In this document: positions 25,001 to 32,540 of the stretch, one piece after another
How the letters are laid out: every line of letters begins with the position of its first letter
Position numbering within the stretch: the stretch's first letter is position 1
DNA from: an uncultured Bacteroidia bacterium
GTDB lineage: Bacteria > Bacteroidota > Bacteroidia > Bacteroidales > UBA932
Direction: 5' to 3'
DNA: 36,534 nt
Assembly (NCBI GenBank): GCA_902784965.1
Contig: CACZWU010000021.1
Location: 1 to 36,534 of the forward strand
The notes under the pieces: generated by a model
What the model was told of the DNA's origin: nothing
The model's database searches: none
Seen by the model: only the letters and a program-made list of their open reading frames with translations
Program-made: the position numbers and the translations under genes

Positions 25001-25239
25001 GTCCACACAGGGTCGGAGTCGTAGGCCGCGTTGCTGGTGACCTGCGTGGCGCGGCCGCCCTGCACGGGTACGACATAGATGTCGCCTTTGTACGAGAAGG
25101 CGATGCGGGTTCCGTCGGGAGAGATGGCGTTCTTGCGCAGCCAGCGCGCAGTCTCCTGGGCGCTGAGCGTCGGCGCTGCGGCGCCCAGCGTCAGCAGCCC
25201 GACCACCGCCAGAAGGCTGAAGAGAATGGTCTTTTTCAT
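22015..25239 (-). CDS. Secreted tricorn-type S41 peptidase
   Basis: A 1074-aa exported homologue of the archaeal tricorn protease. A signal peptide (about 1-27, APTLSAQ) leads into beta-propeller repeats with PD40/WD40-like signatures: AISPDGTRIAFSYKGDIYVVP, VWTPDSKQLFFSSYREG, AVSPDGKEIAFVVRGDVFV, QVSPDGKWVAYLRD. A Lys/Glu-rich linker lies near residues 555-600. The C1 region (about 710-775) contains YMFSHVWKQVKEKFYDP, and a PDZ domain spans about 781-866. The S41 catalytic region has VDIRHNGGGWLHDDL and EDCYSDASGFPFAYR, where Ser in YSDA (about 979) is the probable nucleophile. Such enzymes degrade peptides in the periplasm or at the surface. The start is fixed by the signal peptide. Palindromic copy 3 lies just upstream. 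Confidence 0.9.
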   Translation of the reverse strand: MKKTILFSLLAVVGLLTLGAAAPTLSAQETARWLRKNAISPDGTRIAFSYKGDIYVVPVQGGRATQVTSNAAYDSDPVWTPDSKQLFFSSYREGSKDIFLVSAEGGKVKRITNYPGGETPKAVLPDGRIAFTASLQPAVRFDGFPGDAQVWAVSPDGDEPTKHRPALLSDITMSEMSVRPDGAILYEDYKGYEDPFRKHHTSAVTRDIWLCRDGSYTQLTGYNGEDRQPVWAADGDTYYYLSEQDGKTINLRCARLSQPGKSTQLTRYEKDPVRYVSVAKDGTLAFSQNGDLYTLKEGQQPRKVEITVFRDENERDLVKMNYTGGATAMAVSPDGKEIAFVVRGDVFVTSTEYATTRRITNTPEQERGVSFSKDGRELYYAAERNGCWGVWRTVLTEKNDKLFTYAVKTKEELFSEPGVTSFQPQVSPDGKWVAYLRDRTELVVKPTKGGAVKSLLKGANYSYRDGDQEFEWSPDSEYLLTQYQADGGWNNVDIALIEVSTGKVTDLTESGYGDASFRWALGGKAMTWESDKNGYRSHGSWGAHSDIYIMFFDGKEMSKFAQDKEDEEVEKLLSGKSEKQLAKEEKKDSLAQEKPKKLELLLDGRENRTRRLTNASAPYGDHYLAKDGRKLYYVTPLESGQGLCVKDLREGSVKVLARGVSGSITPSHDGSEIFMFSGRGITKVTLASGQTKQINFNGDFEFKPRAERDYMFSHVWKQVKEKFYDPGLHGADWDYYRENYAQFLPYIDNYFDFQEMLSEMLGELNGSHTGARYRASSGEPLGRLGVLYDLDYNGEGLRIAEVLPAGVLNLADSEIKAGDVITAIDGHAIAPGENWFPLLAGKAGKKIVVTVRKGGKEEDLIVKPVTSESALLYRRWVRQREEMVERLSGGRIGYVHVEGMDSPSFREVYSKALGKYRNCDALIVDIRHNGGGWLHDDLVTLLGGKAYVEWRPRGQYIGTEPYSKWNKPSCVLVCEDCYSDASGFPFAYRTLGLGKLIGMPVPGTMTAVWWETLIHPQMIFGIPEVGGWIPSQQRYLENLQLEPDVRVDNDPASRLRGEDKQLEAAVREMLAGLK

Positions 25240-25317
25240 GGATTATTTGGTATTATTCGTTTCTTTTCCGATTAACTCGGGAAAGTTACGAATATTTTCC
25301 GGCTCTGACAAGCCGGC

Positions 25318-25467
25318 TGTCCGTCAAAGTGTGACACGCATGAAAGGTTAAGAAGGAATCTACGAAGGGGCTTTGTGGAACGACCCCCTGTACTGAGGGG
25401 GTCGTTCCACAAAGAAAGCGGCCTTAATGCGTAGGACTTTAACGACCGTGTCACACTTTGACGGACA
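25318..25467. repeat. Nested palindromic element, copy 3 (near-perfect)
   Basis: Outer arms of 21 nt (25318-25338 and 25447-25467, TGTCCGTCAAAGTGTGACAC plus one base) are perfectly inverted. Inner arms CTTTGTGGAACGACCCCCT (25371-25389) and AGGGGGTCGTTCCACAAAG (25396-25414) are perfectly inverted over 19 nt with the 6-nt loop GTACTG. The core GTGGAACGACCCCCT is identical to that of copy 2. The element fills most of the gap between the small barrel gene and the tricorn gene and sits about 80 bp upstream of the tricorn start. It is far from the transposase-like gene, as expected for a dispersed non-autonomous element. Confidence 0.92.
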
Positions 25468-25490
25468 CGCAGATGGATTGAAGATCAAAA

Positions 25491-27224
25491 TCAGAAGATA
25501 TAGCGCAGGCCGACGAGGAAGGAGAGATTCCGGGTCGAGCCCGGAATGACGGAAGAGGTCAAGCCCGGAATGACGGAAAAGGTCAGGCCCGAAGGGGCAT
25601 AGCGGCAGTAGCCGGTGAGCTGGAGGGTGTGGTCGCGACTGCCGGCCGGGAAGACAATGTCCTGGCTCAGGCGGGCCTCAACGGCGTGATCCCACGAAAG
25701 GGAAGCGGGCGACAAATCGTCGATCAGACTCGCGCCGGTATAGAGCGCGGAGAGCGCCGTGGCGGCGCGCTGGCTCCACGGCATCTTGTAGGAAAAGCCC
25801 GCACAGATGCGGTCGCGGACGCTGCCGTCACTGTGCGTGTAGGAAGCGAGCGCCCAGGCTCGGTCGGCGAAAGGCCGCTCGAGCCGTGCCGTCAGCTCGT
25901 AGTGGCTCTCGAGCACGTTGTGCGAGGAGATATAGAATGCGCGGCGCCACGACTGCCCGTATACGCCTTCCAGCGTGAGCCGGAAATCGAGCGGCAGCCG
26001 CGTGTCGAACGCCACCAGATTCTTCCAGACCGTTCCCTCGCCGTGGCGGCCATAGACCGCCGTACCCATGCGCAGCACCAGTTTGCCGTTGCCCAGCAGG
26101 TCGTAGTACAGGCTCAGGCGGGGCGAGAAGGCGAAGGGGAAGGAGAAACGGATGCCGCCCTGTAGGGTGATCTTCCGGCCGAGCCGGACCACATCCTGCA
26201 CGTAGATGTCACCGTGCGTGGAGGTCGAGTCGGCCGTCGGGAACTGCTGATAGGAGAACTGCACGCCGGCCAGCAGGCGGTGACGGCCGGCCGCAAAGGT
26301 GAAGTCGTCGGAAGTAAGCATCTGCCGGGCGAGGCCCGTATCGTACCAGCCCGTCTGCAGCCGCATGGAGCCCGCGCCGTCGAGCATCGACATGGTCAGG
26401 CCCGTAGCCGCCCAGGTCTCGGGATAGACCCCATCGGCCAGCCGGCCGCCCGACAGGTCGAGCCGGAAGCGGTTGCTCAGGCGCGCGTCGAAGCGGGCGG
26501 CGCCGGACAGTGCGTCGAGACCGCTGCGGCCGCTCAGGCCGCCGTACTGCAGGCCCGCAAAGAGCTGGTAGTCCTCGTTCCCGAGCGGCGTGGCGACATT
26601 GAGGCCGCCGACGCCCAGATGCCGGGTCGAGCCCGGGGTGACGGTCTCGCCGCCGTAAAAGCCGTAGGCCGTGCCGTGGAAACGGCTGGCGCCTGTGGGG
26701 GCCACCCACTGCTGCGTGGTGCCGACCAGCGGCGATTCCTGCCGCACGTCGAAGGTGACCGGCGTATAGATGCGCTGGCTCACCAGGTCGTAGCCCAGCG
26801 GCGAGACCGGCACGATACCGCCGCCCAGCTCCGGACCCACCCGCATAGAAGTGGCCGCTTCGTCGACCTGCACGCGATACGACTTCTCTTCCAGGTCGGC
26901 GTCGACGCGGGTGTTCTGTCCGGCATAAGTAAAGAGATTCCGGACGGTCAGCGGATCGTAGCCGAAATAGTGGATGCGCAGGGTGTAGGGCCCGCCTGGC
27001 AGGACGTCGAGCAGCTGCCACCAGCCACCCCGGTCGGTCGTGGCGTAGTATTGCGCGTTGGTCTGCTGGTGGATGGCCACCACAGTCACGCCTTCGATGG
27101 GTCCGTTCTCGTCGGTAATGCGGCCGCCAAACGTCGCCACGGCGGTCTGTCCCGCCGCGCTCTGTGCCGACAGCAGCGCTGTTGTCAGGACGAGTAGTAT
27201 GAGAGTGTGGAATTTTCGTATCAT
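25491..27224 (-). CDS. Small Oar-like outer-membrane barrel protein, apparently without a plug
   Basis: A 577-aa protein with a signal peptide (about 1-25), a carboxypeptidase-regulatory-like beta domain (about 28-113: GGRITDENGPIEGVTVVAIHQQ ... GWWQLLDVLPGGPYTLRIHYFGYDPL) and a beta-barrel. It is related to the 1094-aa receptor just upstream: TFDVRQESPLVG and ASRFHGTAYGFY correspond to PFDVRQSNFVGG and TFKGTVYGYY there. The ~110-residue plug region between the two domains is reduced to about 40 residues with no recognizable TonB-dependent plug, and the barrel is roughly half length. Two stretches, VTPGSTRHLG and VIPGLTSSVIPGSTRNLS, come from in-frame palindromic repeats. The protein ends in RYIF, a good outer-membrane C-terminus. 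It may be a divergent small barrel or a degraded paralogue that stays open. Confidence 0.78.
   Translation of the reverse strand: MIRKFHTLILLVLTTALLSAQSAAGQTAVATFGGRITDENGPIEGVTVVAIHQQTNAQYYATTDRGGWWQLLDVLPGGPYTLRIHYFGYDPLTVRNLFTYAGQNTRVDADLEEKSYRVQVDEAATSMRVGPELGGGIVPVSPLGYDLVSQRIYTPVTFDVRQESPLVGTTQQWVAPTGASRFHGTAYGFYGGETVTPGSTRHLGVGGLNVATPLGNEDYQLFAGLQYGGLSGRSGLDALSGAARFDARLSNRFRLDLSGGRLADGVYPETWAATGLTMSMLDGAGSMRLQTGWYDTGLARQMLTSDDFTFAAGRHRLLAGVQFSYQQFPTADSTSTHGDIYVQDVVRLGRKITLQGGIRFSFPFAFSPRLSLYYDLLGNGKLVLRMGTAVYGRHGEGTVWKNLVAFDTRLPLDFRLTLEGVYGQSWRRAFYISSHNVLESHYELTARLERPFADRAWALASYTHSDGSVRDRICAGFSYKMPWSQRAATALSALYTGASLIDDLSPASLSWDHAVEARLSQDIVFPAGSRDHTLQLTGYCRYAPSGLTFSVIPGLTSSVIPGSTRNLSFLVGLRYIF
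25526..25600. repeat. ATTCCGGG/CCCGGAAT palindromic repeat, partial tandem array in coding DNA
   Basis: A full unit ATTCCGGG-TCGAG-CCCGGAAT at 25527-25547 is followed by tandem partial units: TCAAGCCCGGAATGACGGAA, then TCAGGCCCGAAGG. Read on the gene strand it encodes the VIPG-(L/S)-T motif near the C-terminus of the small barrel protein. Related units occur at 26617-26646, 33044-33079 and 35974-36026. Confidence 0.85.
26617..26646. repeat. Diverged palindromic repeat unit in the small barrel gene
   Basis: GCCGGGTCGAGCCCGGGGTG followed by ACGG resembles the 25527-25551 unit and encodes VTPGSTRHLG, parallel to VIPGSTRNLS at the C-terminus. It is more decayed than the other copies and may be an older insertion. 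Confidence 0.6.
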
Positions 27225-27228
27225 ACCA

Positions 27229-27236
27229 CAAAGATA
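27229..27236 (-). promoter_or_regulatory. Candidate -7 element directly at the small barrel gene start
   Basis: TATCTTTG on the minus strand ends only 4 nt before the ATG at 27224. If used, transcription would start at or near the start codon, giving a leaderless mRNA. No -33 element is evident. Confidence 0.4.
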
Positions 27237-27244
27237 ACACTTTC

Positions 27245-27330
27245 AACGCTGTCGATGTCCCTGAAAAGGGGACACCAACGGCAAAAACGGCGGAAAACGC
27301 TGCCGATGTCCCTCATTTTGGGACATCGAC
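27245..27330. repeat. Two tandem hairpin repeats upstream of the small barrel gene
   Basis: Two related units begin AACGCTG(T/C)CGATGTCCCT, at 27245 and 27296. Each folds on TGTCCC/GGGACA. The second is a perfect 9-bp stem, CGATGTCCC (27304-27312) with GGGACATCG (27320-27328). They sit immediately upstream of the -7 element and may be operators or a small repeat family of their own. Confidence 0.7.
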
Positions 27331-27375
27331 GACGCTGCCTCAGGAAAGGCCCGCCGATACCAGAGCCAGCGGAGC

Positions 27376-27407
27376 GCAAACAAACAAGGGCGGCCCGAAG
27401 GTCGCCC
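27376..27407 (-). terminator. Rho-independent terminator of the Oar-like receptor gene
   Basis: On the minus strand, an 8-bp GC-rich stem with one mismatch (27407-27388) is capped by a C-TTCG-G tetraloop and followed by the T-rich tail TTGTTTGTTTG. It lies 83 nt downstream of the stop at 27490. Two more hairpins precede it: CTGGGC/GCCCAG at 27466-27480 and a 13-bp stem with one wobble pair at 27425-27457. It separates the receptor from the small barrel gene. Confidence 0.65.
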
Positions 27408-27489
27408 CGCTCATGAACGCACAACTCCCGGCTTTAGCAAAATACTAAGGCCGGGAGGCGCGGGTCTGGGCAGAGCCCAGTAGAGTAGA

Positions 27490-30400
27490 CTAGTTGAAGT
27501 AGTACTTCAGACCGAAGAGGAGCTGCCAGCACTCGGACGGGCTCTTGGAATACTTGTTCCAAGTTTCGGTCGGGTAGGCCTTGTCGACCTGGTTCATCGA
27601 GTAGACCGGCACGCCGCCGTCGACATGGTCGAGCTTCAGCACCGGGTTCGAATAGGTACCGGCGGAAGTCGTGTAGCACGACCAGCGGTGGACACCCCAC
27701 TTGGAGTTGAACATGTTGCCGATGTTGTCGATGGAGACGCTCAGCTGGAAGTTGTGTTTGGTCTTGCCGATACGGAAGGCGAAGTCCTCGGCGATACGGG
27801 CATCGAAGCGGTGCGTCCACGGAGCCGGAGCGGCGTATGCCTCAGCATACTGGCCCTTGTGGCTGCTCATGTACTTATCCTGCTCGAGGAAAGCCCAGAA
27901 GGCATTCTTGTCGGCCTCGCTGGTAAAGCGGAGCTCGTCTTTGGTAGCAGGAATGTACATCAGATCGGAAGCGATGCCGTCACCGTTCATATCGTTGGAG
28001 TACACATAGCTGTAGCCGCCCGCGGTGTAGCCGCTGTAGTAGAGGTTCAGGTGCAGACCATTGCCGCCGAACACCTTGAACGGAATGAAGTAGCTGATGT
28101 TGGCCATCAACTTGTCGGGCACCACGTACTGCGAATTCTGCACGGTTGCGAAGTTCGGGCCGTCGATGGTGTAGAGGTTGGTGTAGGCACTGGTGGCGTT
28201 GGAGCCCGGCATGCCGGAAACTTCCTTGCTCACGGTGTGCGTGTAGGCAACCATCAGGTCGAGACCCCGGGCCGGGGTGGCCTTCAGGGTGACGTTGGCG
28301 ATCCAGCCGTAACCCTTGTTGGTGTTGGTCAGCACGTATGCTGCGGACTTGCCATATTTGTAGTCGCCCAGCGTACGGTAGTTGATGCGGTTGTCATTGC
28401 CGGAGAAACGGCCGCCCTTCTCAACCACTGCGTCGTTGATGTTCCAGTCGACGAGACGTACACCGTTGATGGTCTTGTTGAAGATACCTTCAGCCGTGAT
28501 GCTGAACGGGAAGGAGGTCGGGAAGTTGTAGTCGACAGCAATGGAGCTCTTCCACACCTGCGGCATCTTGAAGTTGCGGTCGACACCGTTGATGGTGCTC
28601 TGCAGGTTGCCTTCCGATTCGGAGATCGTGCGCTTCAGACCGAGGGTGTTCTTGATCTGGTCGGTGTCGGTCATGATCTTGCCACCCACCATCAGTTTGT
28701 CGAGGGCGGCGGCCACCTCGTCGGAGTAGACCACCTGACCGTTCTTCAGCTGGCTGGAGAACACGGCCTGGTTGAGGATCATACCGGAGTTGGTCGGCAT
28801 GTTGGTGAAGAACACCAGCGGGAGACGGCCCTGGAACATACCGGTACCACCACGGACGGTGAGGCTCTTGTCGCCCAGCACATCCCAGTTGAAACCGATA
28901 CGCGGGTTCACCTGGACGGTGGTCTTCGGCCACAGGCCCGTATCAACGGATTTGTCGCCCATCTTGTAGTTCAGGATGGCGTTGTTGGTGATCAGGTCGG
29001 AGTTGTCGTAGATGATGGTATCGAAACGGACACCGTAGTTCAGTTTGAAGCGGTCGGTGATGTTCCAGTCGTCCTGGACATAGACGCCGAGCTGGTTGTA
29101 GGTGATCTGTGCGGTCTCCGGGGAGTTGTCATACGCATAGTACATGGCGAAGCTCAAGGGGCGGGCGCCGTTGAGGAAGTCGTCGACGCTGGCGAAACGG
29201 TAGTAACCCGTACCATTGCGGATGTAGGAGTTGTCGGCGAACATGTGCTCGTAGTTGACACCGGCCGTGATCTTGTGCGAACCAGCGTAGTAGGTGAAGT
29301 TGTCGGTGACGTTCCAGACCTTGTTGGTCACACCATTCTTATAGGTAAACAGCTCGTAACCGAACGAGGTAGCCGGCTTGAAGTTACCTTCCGAGAGATC
29401 CCAGTTCTCCATGATATCGACGTGCGGGAAAAGGTCGGAGTTGGAGCCGCGCTGGTCGTTGATGAACGAGTAGGTGGCGATCAGCTGGTTGGCAGCCTTG
29501 TCGCCGAAGCGGCTGTTGAGCTCGGCAGCGAACGAAGTCACGTTGTTCTGCTGGCTGTACATGTTGTTGGAGAACGGCTGGGCCTGGTCGCTGGCGCGGT
29601 TGTAGCCCTTGTTACGGTACTTATCGTCGCAGGAGTTGCCGTTCGGCGAGTACCAGGTGAGGTTCTTCGTGTGGTTGAAACGGACGGCCAGCTTGTGGTT
29701 GCGGCTGATGTTCCAGTCGATGCGGGCCAGGATCTTCATGTTCGAAGTACCACCCGGGAAATCGGTGTAGGAACCCGGATCGTAGCCGTAGTCGTTGACC
29801 AGTTTCTCCTTCACGGCCTTCAGCTGAGCCTCGGTAATACCCTTGCCGATACCGTTGGTCGTGATGGCCTGGCCCGGCTGGTCGTTGAGCTCGAAGTTGG
29901 CGAAGAAGAAGAGTTTGTTCTTCACGATCGGGCCTCCGAAGGTGGCGCCGATGGTGCGGACCTTTTCGCTCTTGCGCTCGCCGAGGTCTTCGCCGTAGAT
30001 CTTGTTACCGCGGAGTTTCTCGTTGTGATAGTAGCCGTAGACCGTACCTTTGAAGGTGTTGGTACCCGACTTCGTGATGGCGTTGATACCACCGCCAACG
30101 AAGTTGCTCTGACGGACGTCGAACGGAGCAACCACGAGCTGGATCTCCTCGATGGCGTCGAGCGAGATCGGCGTACCGCCGCCCGGCAGGCTGGAGCTCA
30201 GACCGAAGTTGTTGTTGAAGTTGGCACCGTCAACGGTGAAGTTGGTGGAACGGCCGTCGCTGCCGGCGAAGCTCATGCCGTTGGCATACGGGGAGAGCTT
30301 GGTGATGGCAGAGATGCTGCGGCTCGAGTTCGGCAGGTCCATCATCTCACGGTTGGAGACGTTGGTGGAGGCACCTGTCTTCTCCGTACCGAATTTGGTA

Positions 30401-30774
30401 GCGGAAGCCACGACCACCACTTCCTGCAGGTTCTCAGCGTTGTCCTCAAGTTCCACATCCCGGGTGAGGGTTTCACTCAGTTTGAGAGTAATGTCCTGGA
30501 GTACAACGGTTTTGTAACCCAGCAGCTGATAGGTAACCTCGTAAGGGCCACCCGGACGCATACCCTGGATCGTGTAGCGGCCCTCGTTGTTGGTAAGGGC
30601 GAAATACTGCGTACCCGAAGGGGTGTGAACAGCGATGACGGCGACGCCGGGAACGGCGCCCTGAGCATCGGTGATCTTACCAGACAGGGAGGAAGTCGTC
30701 ATCTGGGCATTCAGCGTCAGGGAGACGAACAGCCCAAGAGCGGCAAGAACAAAAAGCTTAAAGGCTTGTTTCAT
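27490..30774 (-). CDS. Oar-like TonB-dependent outer-membrane receptor (1094 aa)
   Basis: Full-length TonB-dependent transporter of the Oar/carboxypeptidase-regulatory type. The signal peptide ends about residue 23 (LTLNAQ). A regulatory-like beta domain spans about 30-113 (SGKITDAQGAVPGVAVIAVHTPSG ... YEVTYQLLGYKTVV). The plug domain (about 118-235) begins LQEVVVVASATKFGTEKTGAST and includes DGANFNNNFGLSSSLPGG and IEEIQLVVAPFDVRQSNFVGGGINAITKSGTN. The barrel occupies the remaining ~850 residues, ending WQLLFGLKYYFN with a C-terminal aromatic. The substrate is unknown. Oar-like proteins are often large surface receptors without a SusD partner, and none is present here. The gene has the best promoter in the window and its own terminator, so it is probably monocistronic and well expressed. 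Confidence 0.9.
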   Translation of the reverse strand: MKQAFKLFVLAALGLFVSLTLNAQMTTSSLSGKITDAQGAVPGVAVIAVHTPSGTQYFALTNNEGRYTIQGMRPGGPYEVTYQLLGYKTVVLQDITLKLSETLTRDVELEDNAENLQEVVVVASATKFGTEKTGASTNVSNREMMDLPNSSRSISAITKLSPYANGMSFAGSDGRSTNFTVDGANFNNNFGLSSSLPGGGTPISLDAIEEIQLVVAPFDVRQSNFVGGGINAITKSGTNTFKGTVYGYYHNEKLRGNKIYGEDLGERKSEKVRTIGATFGGPIVKNKLFFFANFELNDQPGQAITTNGIGKGITEAQLKAVKEKLVNDYGYDPGSYTDFPGGTSNMKILARIDWNISRNHKLAVRFNHTKNLTWYSPNGNSCDDKYRNKGYNRASDQAQPFSNNMYSQQNNVTSFAAELNSRFGDKAANQLIATYSFINDQRGSNSDLFPHVDIMENWDLSEGNFKPATSFGYELFTYKNGVTNKVWNVTDNFTYYAGSHKITAGVNYEHMFADNSYIRNGTGYYRFASVDDFLNGARPLSFAMYYAYDNSPETAQITYNQLGVYVQDDWNITDRFKLNYGVRFDTIIYDNSDLITNNAILNYKMGDKSVDTGLWPKTTVQVNPRIGFNWDVLGDKSLTVRGGTGMFQGRLPLVFFTNMPTNSGMILNQAVFSSQLKNGQVVYSDEVAAALDKLMVGGKIMTDTDQIKNTLGLKRTISESEGNLQSTINGVDRNFKMPQVWKSSIAVDYNFPTSFPFSITAEGIFNKTINGVRLVDWNINDAVVEKGGRFSGNDNRINYRTLGDYKYGKSAAYVLTNTNKGYGWIANVTLKATPARGLDLMVAYTHTVSKEVSGMPGSNATSAYTNLYTIDGPNFATVQNSQYVVPDKLMANISYFIPFKVFGGNGLHLNLYYSGYTAGGYSYVYSNDMNGDGIASDLMYIPATKDELRFTSEADKNAFWAFLEQDKYMSSHKGQYAEAYAAPAPWTHRFDARIAEDFAFRIGKTKHNFQLSVSIDNIGNMFNSKWGVHRWSCYTTSAGTYSNPVLKLDHVDGGVPVYSMNQVDKAYPTETWNKYSKSPSECWQLLFGLKYYFN

Positions 30775-30810
30775 AGGTGTTTGTATAGTTTTTTAGGGTT
30801 TTCTCCGGGG

Positions 30811-30842
30811 CAAAAATAGTAAAAGGAATCGGTTTTACCAAA
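30811..30842 (-). promoter_or_regulatory. Promoter of the Oar-like receptor gene
   Basis: On the minus strand TTTG (30842-30839), a 20-nt spacer and TATTTTTG (30818-30811) reproduce the Bacteroidetes consensus (TTTG / TAnnTTTG) at canonical spacing. The ATG at 30774 is 36 nt downstream. The -33 element is only 9 bp from the divergent metK -7 element, so the two promoters are packed back to back. Confidence 0.75.
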
Positions 30843-30851
30843 GTTTTTATA

Positions 30852-30859
30852 TACCTTTG
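30852..30859 (+). promoter_or_regulatory. Candidate -7 element of metK
   Basis: TACCTTTG matches TAnnTTTG. The expected transcription start is near 30866, which leaves a ~56-nt leader beginning just before the riboswitch-like structure at 30871. No clear -33 TTTG is present. Confidence 0.55.
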
Positions 30860-30870
30860 CGCTCCCAAAC

Positions 30871-30921
30871 CTGTGGATGGATTTGACTGCTTGCCAACCA
30901 CACTAAAAAAAGGCTAAAATT
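30871..30921 (+). promoter_or_regulatory. Candidate SAM-II-like riboswitch in the metK leader
   Basis: A 5-bp stem TGTGG (30872-30876) with CCACA (30898-30902) encloses GGATTTGACTGCTTGCCAA, and GCTAAAA (30913-30919) follows, ending 2 nt before the ATG. This order (P1, GAUUU-containing loop ending in AA, P1', A-rich linker, GCUAAAA) is that of the SAM-II aptamer. GCC (30893-30895) could pair with GGC (30912-30914) as the pseudoknot. Differences: three extra bases between P1 and GATTT, and weak pairing for the second pseudoknot helix. Sequestering the start region would repress metK when SAM is plentiful. A plain hairpin is the alternative. Confidence 0.42.
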
Positions 30922-32163
<1,242 letters not shown>

Positions 32164-32540
32164 CGTGAGGGCCATCTGCACCGGATATTCGAGATCCGGC
32201 ACGAAAAGGTCGTAGCGGACGCGGGCAGAAGCAGCGTCTTCGTCCACTTCGACCGAGACAATCCGGAAAGAGGTCTGCGACAGGGCCTCTTTCATTTTTT
32301 GTGTCCGTTCCCGGACCAGGGCGCTGGCGCCTTCATCGGTGCCGTCGGCTGCATCGGCGCCGCGGAGCACCTGCTCGGCCAGGCGCGGCGTGCAAACGGC
32401 AGCCGCGGCGGCGTAGTCACCCGTGTAATACGCGTGTAAAAACGTTTCAGCAACGGCTGCGGCCTGCTTTTCGGGGCGTTGGCAGGCGGTCAGGGCCAGT
32501 GCGGCGAGCGCCGCTATGAGCAGATATCGTTTCATCGGAC

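Noticed and set aside
20911-25275. Very long plus-strand frames opposite the aldolase and tricorn genes (20911-22833 and 22936-25275)
   Set aside because: They are antisense to well-supported genes, rich in His/Ala/Val as expected for mirror frames of GC-rich codons, and show no domain or signal peptide.
27625-30819. A 1064-codon plus-strand frame opposite the Oar-like receptor
   Set aside because: It is entirely antisense to a clear TonB-dependent receptor; the composition is that of a mirror frame.
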